From NCBI RefSeq assembly GCF_041197575.1, contig NZ_JBDKXB010000004.1, forward strand, positions 211,223 through 275,222: a stretch of 64,000 nt of DNA. The letters are read 5' to 3'. The position numbers and the translations under genes are program-made. The DNA is from Thioalkalicoccus limnaeus (GTDB lineage Bacteria > Pseudomonadota > Gammaproteobacteria > Chromatiales > Chromatiaceae). Under the pieces are notes generated by a model. That model saw only the letters and a list, made by a program, of their open reading frames with translations, did no database searches and was not told where the DNA came from. Position 1 is the first letter of the stretch. The number at the start of each line of letters is the position of its first letter. Below, in pieces: positions 1 through 8,533 of this stretch.

Positions 1-542
1 TGGCGATCGACCTCGCCGGTCGCACCTTGACCTTCATCGACACACCGGGCCACGCGAATCACCATGGCTGCCTGTTCGACGCGACGACGCAGGGCCTGTT
101 CACCGGTGACACCTTCGGGATCTCGTACCGGGAGTTCGATACGGACCAGGGCCCCTTGCTGTTCGCCCCGACGACGCCGGTGGCCTTCGACCCCGAGGTC
201 TGGCTCGAAAGCCTCGATCGGATCATGGCCCTGTCGCCGCGCGAGGTCTATTTGACCCATTATGGCCGGATCGAGGATCCTGCGGGCCTGGTCGACGGCC
301 TGCGTCAGAATATCCGCGATCTCGCGGCGCTGGCGCTGGCCGAAGAGGGGCGCGCCGATGCCGCCCGTCAGTCCCGCCTGGAGCAGGCCGTGACCGCGAA
401 TCTGTTCGGCCGGGCGCGCGATCACGGCGTCACCCTGAGCGACGAGGAGCTGCTCAGGTTGTTCAGTGTCGATATTGCCTTGAACGCCCAGGGTCTCGAG
501 GTCTGGTTGCGGCGCCGCGAAAGGCGCGCCACCTCAGCCTGA
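1..542 (+). CDS. Metallo-beta-lactamase-fold hydrolase, 3' part
   Basis: The frame is open from base 3, so this is the C-terminal part of a gene that begins before the window. The visible part starts in the metal-binding core. TPGHANHH supplies a metal-ligand histidine, and TGDTFG supplies the aspartate that bridges the two metals in this fold. A later THYG histidine (YLTHYGR) fits the last ligand. The remaining 100 or so residues are a helical tail without a recognisable motif. The family covers glyoxalase II-like thioesterases, flavodiiron-like proteins and many unassigned hydrolases. With the first HxHxDH motif outside the window I cannot assign a substrate. It is followed by a separate membrane methyltransferase gene on the same strand. 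Confidence 0.8.
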   Translation, partial: AIDLAGRTLTFIDTPGHANHHGCLFDATTQGLFTGDTFGISYREFDTDQGPLLFAPTTPVAFDPEVWLESLDRIMALSPREVYLTHYGRIEDPAGLVDGLRQNIRDLAALALAEEGRADAARQSRLEQAVTANLFGRARDHGVTLSDEELLRLFSVDIALNAQGLEVWLRRRERRATSA

Positions 543-586
543 CTCGGTGACCCCGCGATGACCGGTGCACCGCGACGCGGTTCGCG

Positions 587-1120
587 ATGTCCGACCCCGT
601 TACAGCGAAGACCATGAAGGATTCAAACGTGCAAGACCCCAAACCCTGGTACGGCCGCCGCGGCGAAGTTCTGGTCGTGATCCAGTTCGCGCTGCTGTTC
701 GGCTTCATCCTGACGCCGGTGTGGAATCCGCTGGCCAGCGCGGACCTGTATGCGGCCCTGGAGCCCGTGCGCTGGGCCGTGCTGATCGTCACCTGGGTGA
801 TCGCGCTGATTCTCGGCAGCCTGGGCTCGATGCATCTACGTGAGTACATCACGCCGCTGCCGTATCCGGTCGACCACAGCCGCCTGGTCCAGCGCGGCAT
901 CTATGGGATCGTGCGTCACCCCTTGTACAGCAGCCAACTCTTCGCCGCCCTCGGCTGGGTCGTCGTCAACCTGAGCCTGTCGCATCTGGCGGTCCTGGTC
1001 GTCGGCTTCCTGTTCTTCAACTACAAGGCCTCGCGCGAGGAGCGTTGGCTGACCGAGCGTCATCCAGAGTATCCCGGATATGCGCGCCGCGTGCGCAAAT
1101 TCATCCCCTGGGTCTACTGA
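587..1120 (+). CDS. ICMT-like integral membrane methyltransferase
   Basis: A 177-residue membrane protein with about four hydrophobic segments. The C-terminal half carries the pattern of the isoprenylcysteine carboxyl methyltransferase/phospholipid methyltransferase superfamily: a GIVRHPLYSS loop followed by a charged EERWLTERHPEYPGYARRV segment, which binds S-adenosylmethionine in family members. Bacterial homologues usually have unknown acceptors; this one is not assignable to a pathway. The start is uncertain. The codon at 587 has no clear ribosome site, and an in-frame ATG at 614 would remove nine residues. It sits 44 bases after the hydrolase gene and may be co-transcribed with it. Confidence 0.75.
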   Translation: MSDPVTAKTMKDSNVQDPKPWYGRRGEVLVVIQFALLFGFILTPVWNPLASADLYAALEPVRWAVLIVTWVIALILGSLGSMHLREYITPLPYPVDHSRLVQRGIYGIVRHPLYSSQLFAALGWVVVNLSLSHLAVLVVGFLFFNYKASREERWLTERHPEYPGYARRVRKFIPWVY

Positions 1121-1339
1121 TCCCCGATCGCCGAACGGGTGCGTGCGGTGGCCCTTTCCGGGCGGATGTCGATCCTGACCAGGCCCGGTTCCGAGCATCG
1201 ATGGTTGTCTCGGTGCCCGCATTGCCTCGTCGCGACAAGCCCTGAATACACGGCGATTCAGTCGACGACGGGGTGCCGCTGGTCGACCGTCGCGCCGGCA
1301 CTCCGCGACGGCGTCCAACAGGACCGATAGGGCCTGACG

Positions 1340-2155
1340 ATGCCGGAGCTGCCCGAGGTCGAGACGGCCTGCCGAGGCCTGCGGCCGCACCTGACGGGCG
1401 CGCGGATCCTGGCCCTGTCGGTCCGCGATCGCCGACTACGCTATCCGATCCCGGATCACACCGAGAGGATGGTCGCGGGCCAAGGCATCCTCGCGGTGCG
1501 CCGTCGCGCCAAGTACCTGCTGTTCGAGCTGGAGCAGGGGACACTGTTGGTGCATCTGGGGATGTCCGGCAGCCTGCGTTTGGTCCCGGCGTCGATGCCA
1601 CCGGGGTCGCACGATCACCTCGACTTGCGGCTCGATACGGGTCAGACCTTGCGGTTTCATGACCCACGTCGCTTTGGGCTGCTGTTGTGGACGCCAGAGC
1701 CGCCGGAGCGGCACCCGCTGCTGCGTGACCTGGGACCCGAGCCGTTGGATCCGGGCTTCGCCGGGGATCACCTCTACCGGGTGGCGCGCGGCCGGCGTCT
1801 CGCGGTCAAGCCCTTCATCATGGATGCGCGGATCCTGGTGGGGGTCGGCAACATCTATGCGAATGAAGCCCTCTATCAATCGGGGATTCATCCGGCCCGT
1901 CCGGCCGGGCGGATCGCGCTCGCGCGCTACCGGCGACTTGCCGACGCGATCGTCTCGGTGCTCGGTGCTGCAATCGCGCAGGGCGGCACCAGCCTGCGGG
2001 ATTTCGTCCAGGAGGACGGTCGCCCTGGCTACTTCGCCGTGTCGCTGAAGGTCTACGGCCGTGATGGCCAGGCGTGTCCGGGTTGCGGTCGGACCATCAT
2101 GCAGCGCCGGATCGGGCAGCGCTCGAGCTTCTTCTGTTCCCGTTGCCAGCGGTGA
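1340..2155 (+). CDS. mutM: Formamidopyrimidine-DNA glycosylase
   Basis: Bifunctional DNA glycosylase/AP lyase that removes 8-oxoguanine and other oxidised purines in base excision repair. The mature N-terminus PELPEVE contains the catalytic proline and glutamate expected after removal of the initiator methionine. A conserved GVGNIYANE block lies near residue 175. The C-terminus has the zinc finger CPGCG...FFCSRCQ that inserts into the minor groove. The length of 271 residues is normal for the family. The gene ends 25 bases before the convergent Kunitz-domain gene on the other strand. Confidence 0.97.
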   Translation: MPELPEVETACRGLRPHLTGARILALSVRDRRLRYPIPDHTERMVAGQGILAVRRRAKYLLFELEQGTLLVHLGMSGSLRLVPASMPPGSHDHLDLRLDTGQTLRFHDPRRFGLLLWTPEPPERHPLLRDLGPEPLDPGFAGDHLYRVARGRRLAVKPFIMDARILVGVGNIYANEALYQSGIHPARPAGRIALARYRRLADAIVSVLGAAIAQGGTSLRDFVQEDGRPGYFAVSLKVYGRDGQACPGCGRTIMQRRIGQRSSFFCSRCQR

Positions 2156-2180
2156 CGTGACGCGAGCCGAGGCTGGCCGA

Positions 2181-2462
2181 TCAACCTCTGTCCGGGGGCG
2201 CGACGCAGGTCTTGTCGCAGTCGGCCAGTGTCGCGAAGGGAACCTGAAGCGGACAGTTTCCATAATGAAAGGGCCGACAGCGATTCTCCCAGTAATCGTA
2301 GTAATAGCCGACTCGGTTGCCCGAACAGAGATCCAGATCCGGTACATCGAGGCAGCGCACCGGGAGCAGGTCCGGATCCTTCGTCGGGGTGCTCACACAG
2401 CTGGTGACGAGGAAGATGACAAGGATGGCGGTCGTGACGGGCGCGCGACGGGTTGCAGGCAT
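2181..2462 (-). CDS. Kunitz/BPTI-domain lipoprotein
   Basis: A 93-residue protein starting at the ATG at 2462. The N-terminus is a short basic stretch and a hydrophobic segment ending in LVTSC, a lipobox, so a lipidated envelope protein is predicted. The mature part is a single Kunitz-type domain. Six cysteines are spaced C-8-C-15-C-7-C-11-C-3-C, against C-8-C-15-C-7-C-12-C-3-C in BPTI, with the aromatic YYYDY and FHYGNC regions that mark the fold. Kunitz domains inhibit serine proteases in animals; bacterial examples are uncommon and of unknown target. The residue after the second cysteine, where the inhibitor P1 residue lies, is serine, so strong trypsin inhibition cannot be assumed. An open frame extends further upstream but has no domain content. 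Confidence 0.8.
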   Translation of the reverse strand: MPATRRAPVTTAILVIFLVTSCVSTPTKDPDLLPVRCLDVPDLDLCSGNRVGYYYDYWENRCRPFHYGNCPLQVPFATLADCDKTCVAPPDRG

Positions 2463-2552
2463 GACTCTGGCTGGATGAACGGGGATCGTGGTCAGCGTGG
2501 CGGCGGGTGTGTGGCCGTGATGCCGCCGAGAGCGAGGCGCGACACCACCCAG

Positions 2553-2568
2553 TGACATCATTGTGTCA
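2553..2568. promoter_or_regulatory. Dyad TGACA-N6-TGTCA upstream of Kunitz gene
   Basis: A perfect 5-bp inverted repeat with a 6-bp spacer lies about 90 bases upstream of the lipoprotein start, between it and the end of the sensor kinase gene. Position and symmetry suit an operator, but no specific regulator is implied by the sequence. Confidence 0.3.
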
Positions 2569-2697
2569 TCTTGTCTCGGCACTGGGCAACGGCTACCGCA
2601 CACGGCCGATGGCCTTCTCTGGGCCGAGGAGTTCGATGAGAATCGCACCGAACGGCGAGTCGTGACGTCCCCGAGGGTGTGCCGCGCGGGCTGTCGT

Positions 2698-4038
2698 TTA
2701 GCGCGCGAACCGAGCCTCGAACAGGGCGCCGCCGAGTGGGCTGGAGGCGATCCGCACCTCGCCGCCATAGGCCGTGCAGATCTCTCGCGCGACCGCAAGG
2801 CCGATGCCGTGACCGGGCATCAACTCATCGGCCCGCACCCCGCGCTCCAGCAGCCGAACGCGCTGCGCCGCCGGTATGCCAGGGCCGTCGTCTTCGATTC
2901 GAATGCGCAATCCACGCTCGTCGATCACCCGGACCCGGATCGCTGCACGACACCACTTGAAGGCGTTGTCGAGCAGGTTGCCGACCACCTCCATCAGATC
3001 GCCCTCGGGGCCGCGAAAGACGAGCCGTTGGTCGCATTCGATCGCCACCCGAACGGATTTGTCGCGGTGGACCTTGACGAGCACCCTGGCCAGGCGTTCG
3101 ATGACTTGATGAACCGCGATCGGCGCCGCGAGCCCGGCCGCGGCGCCCGCCCCGGAGCGCGCGCGCTGAAGCTGATAATCGATCAGACGTTCGATCTGTT
3201 GGAATTGCGCACGCCAGATCGCCGCGGTTTGTGGCGCCGTGTCGCTGTCGGAGAGCGTCGCGTTGAGGACGGCCAGCGGGGTCTTGAGGCTGTGAGCGAG
3301 ATCGGCGAGCGCCCGGTCGAGCCGAAGCTGTTGCGCGCGTTCATGGGCGAGCAAGGCGTTCAGGTTGTCGGTAAGGCGCTGGAGCTCGGAGGGATACGGA
3401 CCTTGCAGCCGCGATTGGTTACCCGCTTCGATCGCGCTGATCTCGGCGGCGACCCGGCGCAGCGGATCCAGTCCCCAGCGCATGACGATGACCAAGGCCG
3501 CTAGCAGCAGCAGCGCCATGGTTCCAAGCCAGGTCGCGAGGCTGGTCCGGAAACGGGTCAGCTCCGCATTGAAGGCCGCCAGATCCTCGGCGACGGCGAA
3601 GGTCAGCGATTGCGGGACCGGACCGATGGCCCAGACGACCCCGAAACTCTTCATCAGGTAACCATTGTCCGAATCATTGCGGTGCCGGTGCGCGCGCTGT
3701 TCGCCGGGTCCGAGCGAGAGATTCGACCAGTCCAGGGACTCGCCGATCACCGACGCGGATTCCCACAGCAGCTGGCCGTCGGGGCCGAGCACCGCCGCGT
3801 AAAGCCCCGATCCTGGTCGTTGGAGTCGCGGCTCGGTCGACAGATCAGAGAACTCCAGGACTTCGTCGTCGAATTCGGCGGCCGCCATCAGCAGATAGAT
3901 CTGGCCCAGCAACCGTTCCTCGCGGGCGGCCTGGGCTGTGTCGCGAAACGCCCGTTCCAGGGCCAGACTGGTCAGGATCAGAAACAAGATCAAGACCGCG
4001 CTCGCCGCGACGAGGATTCGGTTGCGCAGCGAGCCCAC
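2698..4038 (-). CDS. PhoQ-like sensor histidine kinase
   Basis: Membrane sensor kinase of 446 residues. A first transmembrane helix lies at about residues 8-28, a periplasmic loop of about 140 residues follows, and a second helix lies at about 168-187. Then come a HAMP-like linker, a dimerisation helix with the phosphoacceptor in AHSLKTPLAVL (His249), and a HATPase_c domain with N box (GNLLDNAFKW), DDGPGIP and GHGIGLAVA. The SLKTP version of the H box is typical of PhoQ relatives rather than the usual HELRTP. It follows the response regulator gene with a 5-base gap, so it is co-translated with its partner. The ligand is unknown; PhoQ-type sensors respond to divalent cations, acidity or antimicrobial peptides. 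Confidence 0.9.
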   Translation of the reverse strand: MGSLRNRILVAASAVLILFLILTSLALERAFRDTAQAAREERLLGQIYLLMAAAEFDDEVLEFSDLSTEPRLQRPGSGLYAAVLGPDGQLLWESASVIGESLDWSNLSLGPGEQRAHRHRNDSDNGYLMKSFGVVWAIGPVPQSLTFAVAEDLAAFNAELTRFRTSLATWLGTMALLLLAALVIVMRWGLDPLRRVAAEISAIEAGNQSRLQGPYPSELQRLTDNLNALLAHERAQQLRLDRALADLAHSLKTPLAVLNATLSDSDTAPQTAAIWRAQFQQIERLIDYQLQRARSGAGAAAGLAAPIAVHQVIERLARVLVKVHRDKSVRVAIECDQRLVFRGPEGDLMEVVGNLLDNAFKWCRAAIRVRVIDERGLRIRIEDDGPGIPAAQRVRLLERGVRADELMPGHGIGLAVAREICTAYGGEVRIASSPLGGALFEARFAR

Positions 4039-4043
4039 CGGGC

Positions 4044-4718
4044 TCAGGTCCCTAGCGTCAGCCGGTACCCGCGACCGCGCAGGGTCTCGATCGGATGCAA
4101 TGCGCCGGTCGGGTCGAGTTTGCGCCGCAGACGCCCGACCAACACCTCGAGGACGTTGCTGTCTCGATCCTGGTCGTGCGGATACAGGTGATCGGCGAGC
4201 TCTTGTTTGGACAAGACCCGCCCTCGCTGGCTCGCCAACCGCTCGAGCAGACGGTACTCGTAGGCCGTCAGGGTCAATTCACGCTCGTCGACCCACACCC
4301 GCTGGGCCTTCAGGTCGAGCCGGAGCGGACCGCAGGCAAGCTCGTGGACGGCGCTGGCCAAGGCGCGCCGGAGCAAGGCGCGAAGCCGAGCTTCGAGTTC
4401 TTCGATTTGGAACGGCTTGGTCAGGTAGTCGTCAGCGCCGGCCTCGAGCCCCTCGACCTTGTCCTGCCATCGATCACGGGCCGTGAGGACCAGGATCGGT
4501 AGCAAGTTGCCAGCTGCGCGCACGCGCTTGATCAAGGTGAGGCCCGAGAGATTCGGCAGCCCCAGGTCGATGATCGCCGCGTCGAAGGGATACTCGGTCG
4601 CGAGATACAGCCCTTCGGCCCCGTCGCCGGTCTCCTGGGTCTGGAAGCCGGCCGTGGCCAGTCGGCGACAGACTTGGTGGCGCAGGACCACCTGATCCTC
4701 GACGACTAAGATTCGCAT
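4044..4718 (-). CDS. PhoP-like response regulator (OmpR family)
   Basis: A 224-residue two-domain regulator. The receiver has the acidic pocket VVED and phosphoacceptor Asp51 in IIDLGLPNLSG, the conserved threonine (VLTARD) and the KPF lysine. The C-terminal winged helix of about 95 residues begins near residue 125 and ends with the RGRGYRL wing motif. It lies between an upstream PepSY gene (15-base gap) and the downstream kinase, an arrangement common for PhoPQ-like systems. It probably controls this operon and envelope genes; no target sites were identified. Confidence 0.93.
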   Translation of the reverse strand: MRILVVEDQVVLRHQVCRRLATAGFQTQETGDGAEGLYLATEYPFDAAIIDLGLPNLSGLTLIKRVRAAGNLLPILVLTARDRWQDKVEGLEAGADDYLTKPFQIEELEARLRALLRRALASAVHELACGPLRLDLKAQRVWVDERELTLTAYEYRLLERLASQRGRVLSKQELADHLYPHDQDRDSNVLEVLVGRLRRKLDPTGALHPIETLRGRGYRLTLGT

Positions 4719-4733
4719 GATCTCCGTCTCTGG

Positions 4734-4979
4734 TCAGCGCCCCGAATCGGGCACGACGATTTCGCGAACCTCGCCATCCCGGGTCAGCACCCGGACCCGA
4801 TAACCGTTGGACGCGGGCTTCACCGACAAAACCTGGCCGCCGGTTTGTCGCTGCGCCGCTTCGGCGGCCTGGCGTTCGGTCAAGCCACCCCGGTTATTCC
4901 CGCCGTCTCGGCGCGCTTCGACGACCTGGCCGAGCAGCGTAAGGGTAACGACGAGGAGCAAGACGGTCAGGCGTTTCAT
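4734..4979 (-). CDS. Small secreted PepSY-domain protein
   Basis: An 81-residue protein starting at the ATG at 4979. Residues 1-23 form a signal peptide (basic MKR, then a leucine-rich core, with VEA near the likely cleavage site). The rest is a compact PepSY-like module: LTERQAAEAAQRQTGGQVLSV, then YRVRVLTRDGEVREIVV. PepSY proteins are periplasmic and are thought to modulate peptidases or sensor input. It is the first gene of the PepSY-regulator-kinase operon, which suggests a role in the signal perceived by the kinase. Longer upstream frames have no signal peptide and are unlikely starts. Confidence 0.8.
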   Translation of the reverse strand: MKRLTVLLLVVTLTLLGQVVEARRDGGNNRGGLTERQAAEAAQRQTGGQVLSVKPASNGYRVRVLTRDGEVREIVVPDSGR

Positions 4980-5272
4980 TGTGAGCAGTGCCGATCGAGT
5001 CGTGACAGCTGGGCGGTGAGCAAGCCTATGATCGAAAGAATCTACCATACCGGGCGTCAAGGTTGACACGATCGAGCGACGCCTTCGTCGTCCAGGTGGG
5101 GCGACGTTGCTCCGCCAGGATCGACACGATTCTAGACGGCTCTTCCTGAACCTATGCTGAACCACAACGAAAAACGGCCGCCGACGGCAAGTATTGGTTC
5201 CCTTGCATGGTTCGCCGAGATCAATGACTTTATCATAGCGCTATTGGGAGTAACCCTTATCGGATTAGATCC

Positions 5273-5896
5273 ATGTCAATTGTCTTGCGTTCGGTCGCCA
5301 TCGCGGCGGCCCTGACGGTCTTGGTCGGCGATATCACCTCGCCTGATGCGGACATCGTGACCGGGGCGGCTGTGGCCGAGATCGAGGTCGCCATGCTCGA
5401 GTCGCCTCGAGCCTCGGTCGAGCCGGCGCCTCAGCCGGAGCCGCCTTCGATCCCGAAGAGGGAGTTGGAATGTCTGGCGCTCAACATCTACCACGAGGCC
5501 CGTTCCGAGCCGAAGACCGGTCAGATCGCGGTCGCTGCCGTCACCTTGAATCGGGTCCAATCAACGATCTTTCCGGATTCCGTCTGCGCCGTAGTGAAAC
5601 AGGGCGGGCCGCGGCTCCACCGTTGCCAGTTCTCCTGGTACTGCGATGGCAAGAGCGATGAGCCAACCGAGCGGCGCGCGTGGGACAAGGCTCGCGATCT
5701 TGCGTACCGCAGTCTCCTCGGAGCCTTCGATGACCCGACCGGCGGGGCCACGCACTACCATGCCAATTATGTCGATCCGCACTGGGCAGCCGTCTACGAG
5801 CCGACGGTACAGCTCGGACGACACCACTTTTACCGCAGTACCGCGTTGCCGAGCCTGCAAGTGGCGCTCGCCGAGTCGACGAGTTCCGTCAATTAG
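5273..5896 (+). CDS. SleB/CwlJ-type cell wall hydrolase
   Basis: A 207-residue exported protein. A hydrophobic N-terminal segment (about residues 5-20) is followed by a proline-rich linker and a Hydrolase_2 (SleB) domain from about residue 60. That domain carries the catalytic-type glutamate in LNIYHEARSE, the AVTLNRV core and the GATHYHA motif. In spore formers this family cleaves cortex peptidoglycan. In proteobacteria it is a periplasmic lytic transglycosylase or amidase-like enzyme of unclear physiological role. It is divergent from the PepSY/two-component operon across about 290 bases, so both may share a control region. Confidence 0.85.
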   Translation: MSIVLRSVAIAAALTVLVGDITSPDADIVTGAAVAEIEVAMLESPRASVEPAPQPEPPSIPKRELECLALNIYHEARSEPKTGQIAVAAVTLNRVQSTIFPDSVCAVVKQGGPRLHRCQFSWYCDGKSDEPTERRAWDKARDLAYRSLLGAFDDPTGGATHYHANYVDPHWAAVYEPTVQLGRHHFYRSTALPSLQVALAESTSSVN

Positions 5897-6088
5897 TCGT
5901 CGATGCCGGTCGCCGGTGTCGGCCACTGCGAACCCTGGATCGGTCACACCATCTCCGTCCGGCGCGCATTTTGAGGGATAATGAGCACCGTTGGTTCCGA
6001 CGGTGCGGTCCATGCCCTGGTTCGAGATCGGGCCAGTGCGGTGTACCGAGGAGGTAATCGACAACCGGCGAAGGAGAGAGTCATTGCG

Positions 6089-6538
6089 ATGCCCCAATTG
6101 TCCAGGCGCCTAATGCGGTTCTTGGTGCTGTTCTGCCTAATGCCGGCCTCGGTGGCGGCCGAGCCGCGCGTGGCGGAGATTTCGGTCGGCGCCGTTGCAC
6201 TCGCCGTCGAGCTCGCTTACGACGAATCCAGTCGGCAGCTTGGACTGATGCATCGGGAATTCTTGCCGGCCGATCGCGGCATGCTCTTCATTTTCCCGCT
6301 CGAGCGTCGGCATTGTATGTGGATGCGCAACACCTGGATTCCGCTGTCGGTCGCCTTCGTCTCATCATCGGGCCGGGTCCTCAACATCGCTGACATGACG
6401 CCCCTGAGCGATGCCACTCACTGTGCTGCTGCGCCGGCGCGTTATGCGCTGGAGGTCAACCAGGGGTGGTTCGATGGACATGGGATCGCGCCCGGTCAAC
6501 TGATCGAGGGCTTGGAGTCGTTACCGGTTGCTCGCTGA
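6089..6538 (+). CDS. DUF192 family exported protein
   Basis: A 149-residue protein. The start at 6089 was chosen because AAGGAGAGAG lies nine bases upstream and the product then begins with a signal peptide (LMRFLVLFCLMPASVAAE). The mature domain has the DUF192 pattern: ELAYDESSRQLGLMHREFL, GMLFIFP, the MWMRNTWIPLSVAFV block and a late GWFDGHGI. The family has a small beta-barrel fold and unknown function. It ends shortly before the ABC transporter genes and may share a transcript with them. Confidence 0.88.
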   Translation: MPQLSRRLMRFLVLFCLMPASVAAEPRVAEISVGAVALAVELAYDESSRQLGLMHREFLPADRGMLFIFPLERRHCMWMRNTWIPLSVAFVSSSGRVLNIADMTPLSDATHCAAAPARYALEVNQGWFDGHGIAPGQLIEGLESLPVAR

Positions 6539-6632
6539 CGGGGTTCGGTGTGGGTGTCCGCCTCTGGTGCCGTCTCTGGCTCTGTGCATTGCGCGCGCTG
6601 TCTTCATCCGGTTGGTCGCTCCCGTGACAGCC

Positions 6633-7559
6633 ATGTCGAGGAGCCCAAGCGGTCTTCGGAACGGAGGCTCATTCCTCCTGCTGGTGGCGCTGCTGTTGGC
6701 CCCGATGGCCCGCTCGGCGACGTCGCCCCTCACGGTGACCGATGATTTGGACCGGATCGTCACGCTGTCGACACCGGCCGAGCGGATCGTCAGCCTCGCC
6801 CCGCACGTCACCGAGAACCTGTTCGAGATCGGCGTCGGCGAACGGATCGTCGGGACCGTCAGCTTCAGCGATCATCCGCCGAGCGCGCTGTCGATTCCAC
6901 GGATCGGCGGTTATCATCAGCTCGATCTGGAGCGGATCATCGCGTTGCGGCCGGATCTGGTCGTCGCCTGGCACAGCGGAAACCCCCGCGCGCAGACCGA
7001 GCGCCTCGAACATCTCGGGTTGACGCTCTACTACAGCGAACCCCGCGCGCTGGAGGACCTCGCTAGCAGCCTGGAGCGTTTGGCCGTCCTTGCCGGGCGG
7101 CCTGAGCAGGGCCGGGTTCGGGCACAGGAAGTGCGTGCCGGCTTCGATCGGTTGCGCGAACGTCACGCCGCGCGGCCTCCGGTTCGGGTCTTCTACCAGG
7201 TGTGGGACGAGCCCTTGATGAGTGTGAATGAGACCCACCTGATCGATGCCGTGATTCGGCTGTGTGGCGGCAGGAATATCGTTGGGCATCTCGAGAGTCT
7301 GGCCCCGCGCCTCGATTTGGAGGCGGTTCTGGCGGCTGATCCCGAGGTGATCGTCAGCGGTGGCATGGGTGAGGACAGGCCGGATTGGCTGAATGACTGG
7401 CGCCGCTGGACCGGATTGACCGCGGTGCGCCGCGACAACCTGTTCTTCATTGCGCCGTCGCTGCTGCAGAGGCCAACGCCGAGGATCCTGCTTGGTGCGC
7501 AACAGGTTTGTGACCACCTGGAAACGGCCCGGGCACGGCGCGCCGAGGACAGCTGGTGA
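6633..7559 (+). CDS. btuF: BtuF-like periplasmic binding protein
   Basis: A 308-residue solute-binding protein starting at 6633, with a signal peptide (LLLVALLLAPMARSA). The mature N-terminus has RIVSLAPHVTENLFEIG and GVGERIVGTVSFSDHPP, the signature of cobalamin-binding BtuF proteins, and the single long helix typical of class III binding proteins. It delivers vitamin B12 or a related metal chelate to the permease encoded next, whose start overlaps its stop. No cobalamin riboswitch is visible; only 94 bases separate it from the previous gene. A siderophore or haem ligand remains possible. Confidence 0.82.
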   Translation: MSRSPSGLRNGGSFLLLVALLLAPMARSATSPLTVTDDLDRIVTLSTPAERIVSLAPHVTENLFEIGVGERIVGTVSFSDHPPSALSIPRIGGYHQLDLERIIALRPDLVVAWHSGNPRAQTERLEHLGLTLYYSEPRALEDLASSLERLAVLAGRPEQGRVRAQEVRAGFDRLRERHAARPPVRVFYQVWDEPLMSVNETHLIDAVIRLCGGRNIVGHLESLAPRLDLEAVLAADPEVIVSGGMGEDRPDWLNDWRRWTGLTAVRRDNLFFIAPSLLQRPTPRILLGAQQVCDHLETARARRAEDSW

Positions 7560-8533
7560 TCGCTCCGGTGTCGGCCGGCCGGATCCTGATCTGGCTGATA
7601 CCGGCCTCGTTGGCCAGTCTGATCGCGGCGGTTGCGATCGGCAGCGTACCGATCACCCCGTCCGATCTGGCGGCGGTGCTGCTCGGCGGAGGGGATCCGC
7701 TTCACCAGGTCCTGGTATGGCAACTGCGTCTGCCGCGCGCCTTGGCCGCGTTCGCCACCGGTGGGCTGTTGGCACTGGCCGGGGCCTTGATGCAGGTGCT
7801 GTTGCGCAACCCGCTGGCCGATCCCTATGTCCTGGGTCTATCCGGCGGGGCGGCCGTCGGCGCCCTGCTCGCGATGCTCGCTGGCCTCGGCCTCGCGATC
7901 GTGTCGGGTGCGGCATTCGTCGGCGCTTTGACCTCGACGCTGCTGGTCTTCGGGCTGGCCCATGGCACCGGCAGTTGGACGCCCGCGCGTCTGTTGTTGA
8001 CCGGTGTCGTGGTGGCCGCCGGGTGGGGGGCCGTGATCAGCTTTCTGTTGGCGGTCAGCCCGAACAGCGAACTGCCCGGCATGCTCTATTGGTTGATGGG
8101 CGACCTGTCCCACGCGCGGGATCCGCGTCTCGCTTGGCTGGTGCTGATCCTGGTCCTGTTGGCGGCCTGGCCCATGGGGCGGACCTTGAACGTATTGGCC
8201 CGCGGACCCTTGCAGGCGGCCGCATTGGGGGTCGCGGTGCGGCCGTTGGAATGGAGCCTCTACCTGTCCGCGTCGCTGGTCACGGCGGTCGCCGTGACCC
8301 TGGCCGGCACGGTCGGCTTCGTCGGACTGATCGTGCCGCACCTGCTGCGCCTGGTGATCGGCAACGATCAAAGGCTGATCTTGCCAGCTGCGGCGTTGGC
8401 CGGCGGAACCCTGCTGACCCTTGCCGACACCATGGCCAGGACCCTGCTGGCGCCCGAGCAACTGCCGGTCGGTGTCATCACTGCGCTGCTTGGTGTGCCG
8501 GTGTTCCTGTATCTGCTGCACCGGAGCCGCTGA
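7556..8533 (+). CDS. btuC: BtuC/FecCD-type ABC permease
   Basis: A 325-residue inner-membrane permease with about ten hydrophobic helices. Family motifs include LRLPRALAAFATGGLLALAG near the N-terminus, QVLLRNPLADPYVLG, and GTVGFVGLIVPHLLRL before the last helices. It forms the dimeric channel for B12 or iron-chelate uptake. The GTG start at 7556 overlaps the end of the binding-protein gene by four bases, and its stop shares a base with the ATPase start, so the three genes are translationally coupled. Confidence 0.92.
   Translation: MIAPVSAGRILIWLIPASLASLIAAVAIGSVPITPSDLAAVLLGGGDPLHQVLVWQLRLPRALAAFATGGLLALAGALMQVLLRNPLADPYVLGLSGGAAVGALLAMLAGLGLAIVSGAAFVGALTSTLLVFGLAHGTGSWTPARLLLTGVVVAAGWGAVISFLLAVSPNSELPGMLYWLMGDLSHARDPRLAWLVLILVLLAAWPMGRTLNVLARGPLQAAALGVAVRPLEWSLYLSASLVTAVAVTLAGTVGFVGLIVPHLLRLVIGNDQRLILPAAALAGGTLLTLADTMARTLLAPEQLPVGVITALLGVPVFLYLLHRSR

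Noticed and set aside
6539..6632. Cobalamin riboswitch before the BtuF-like gene
   Set aside because: Only 94 bases are available and no B12-box-like pattern is visible.
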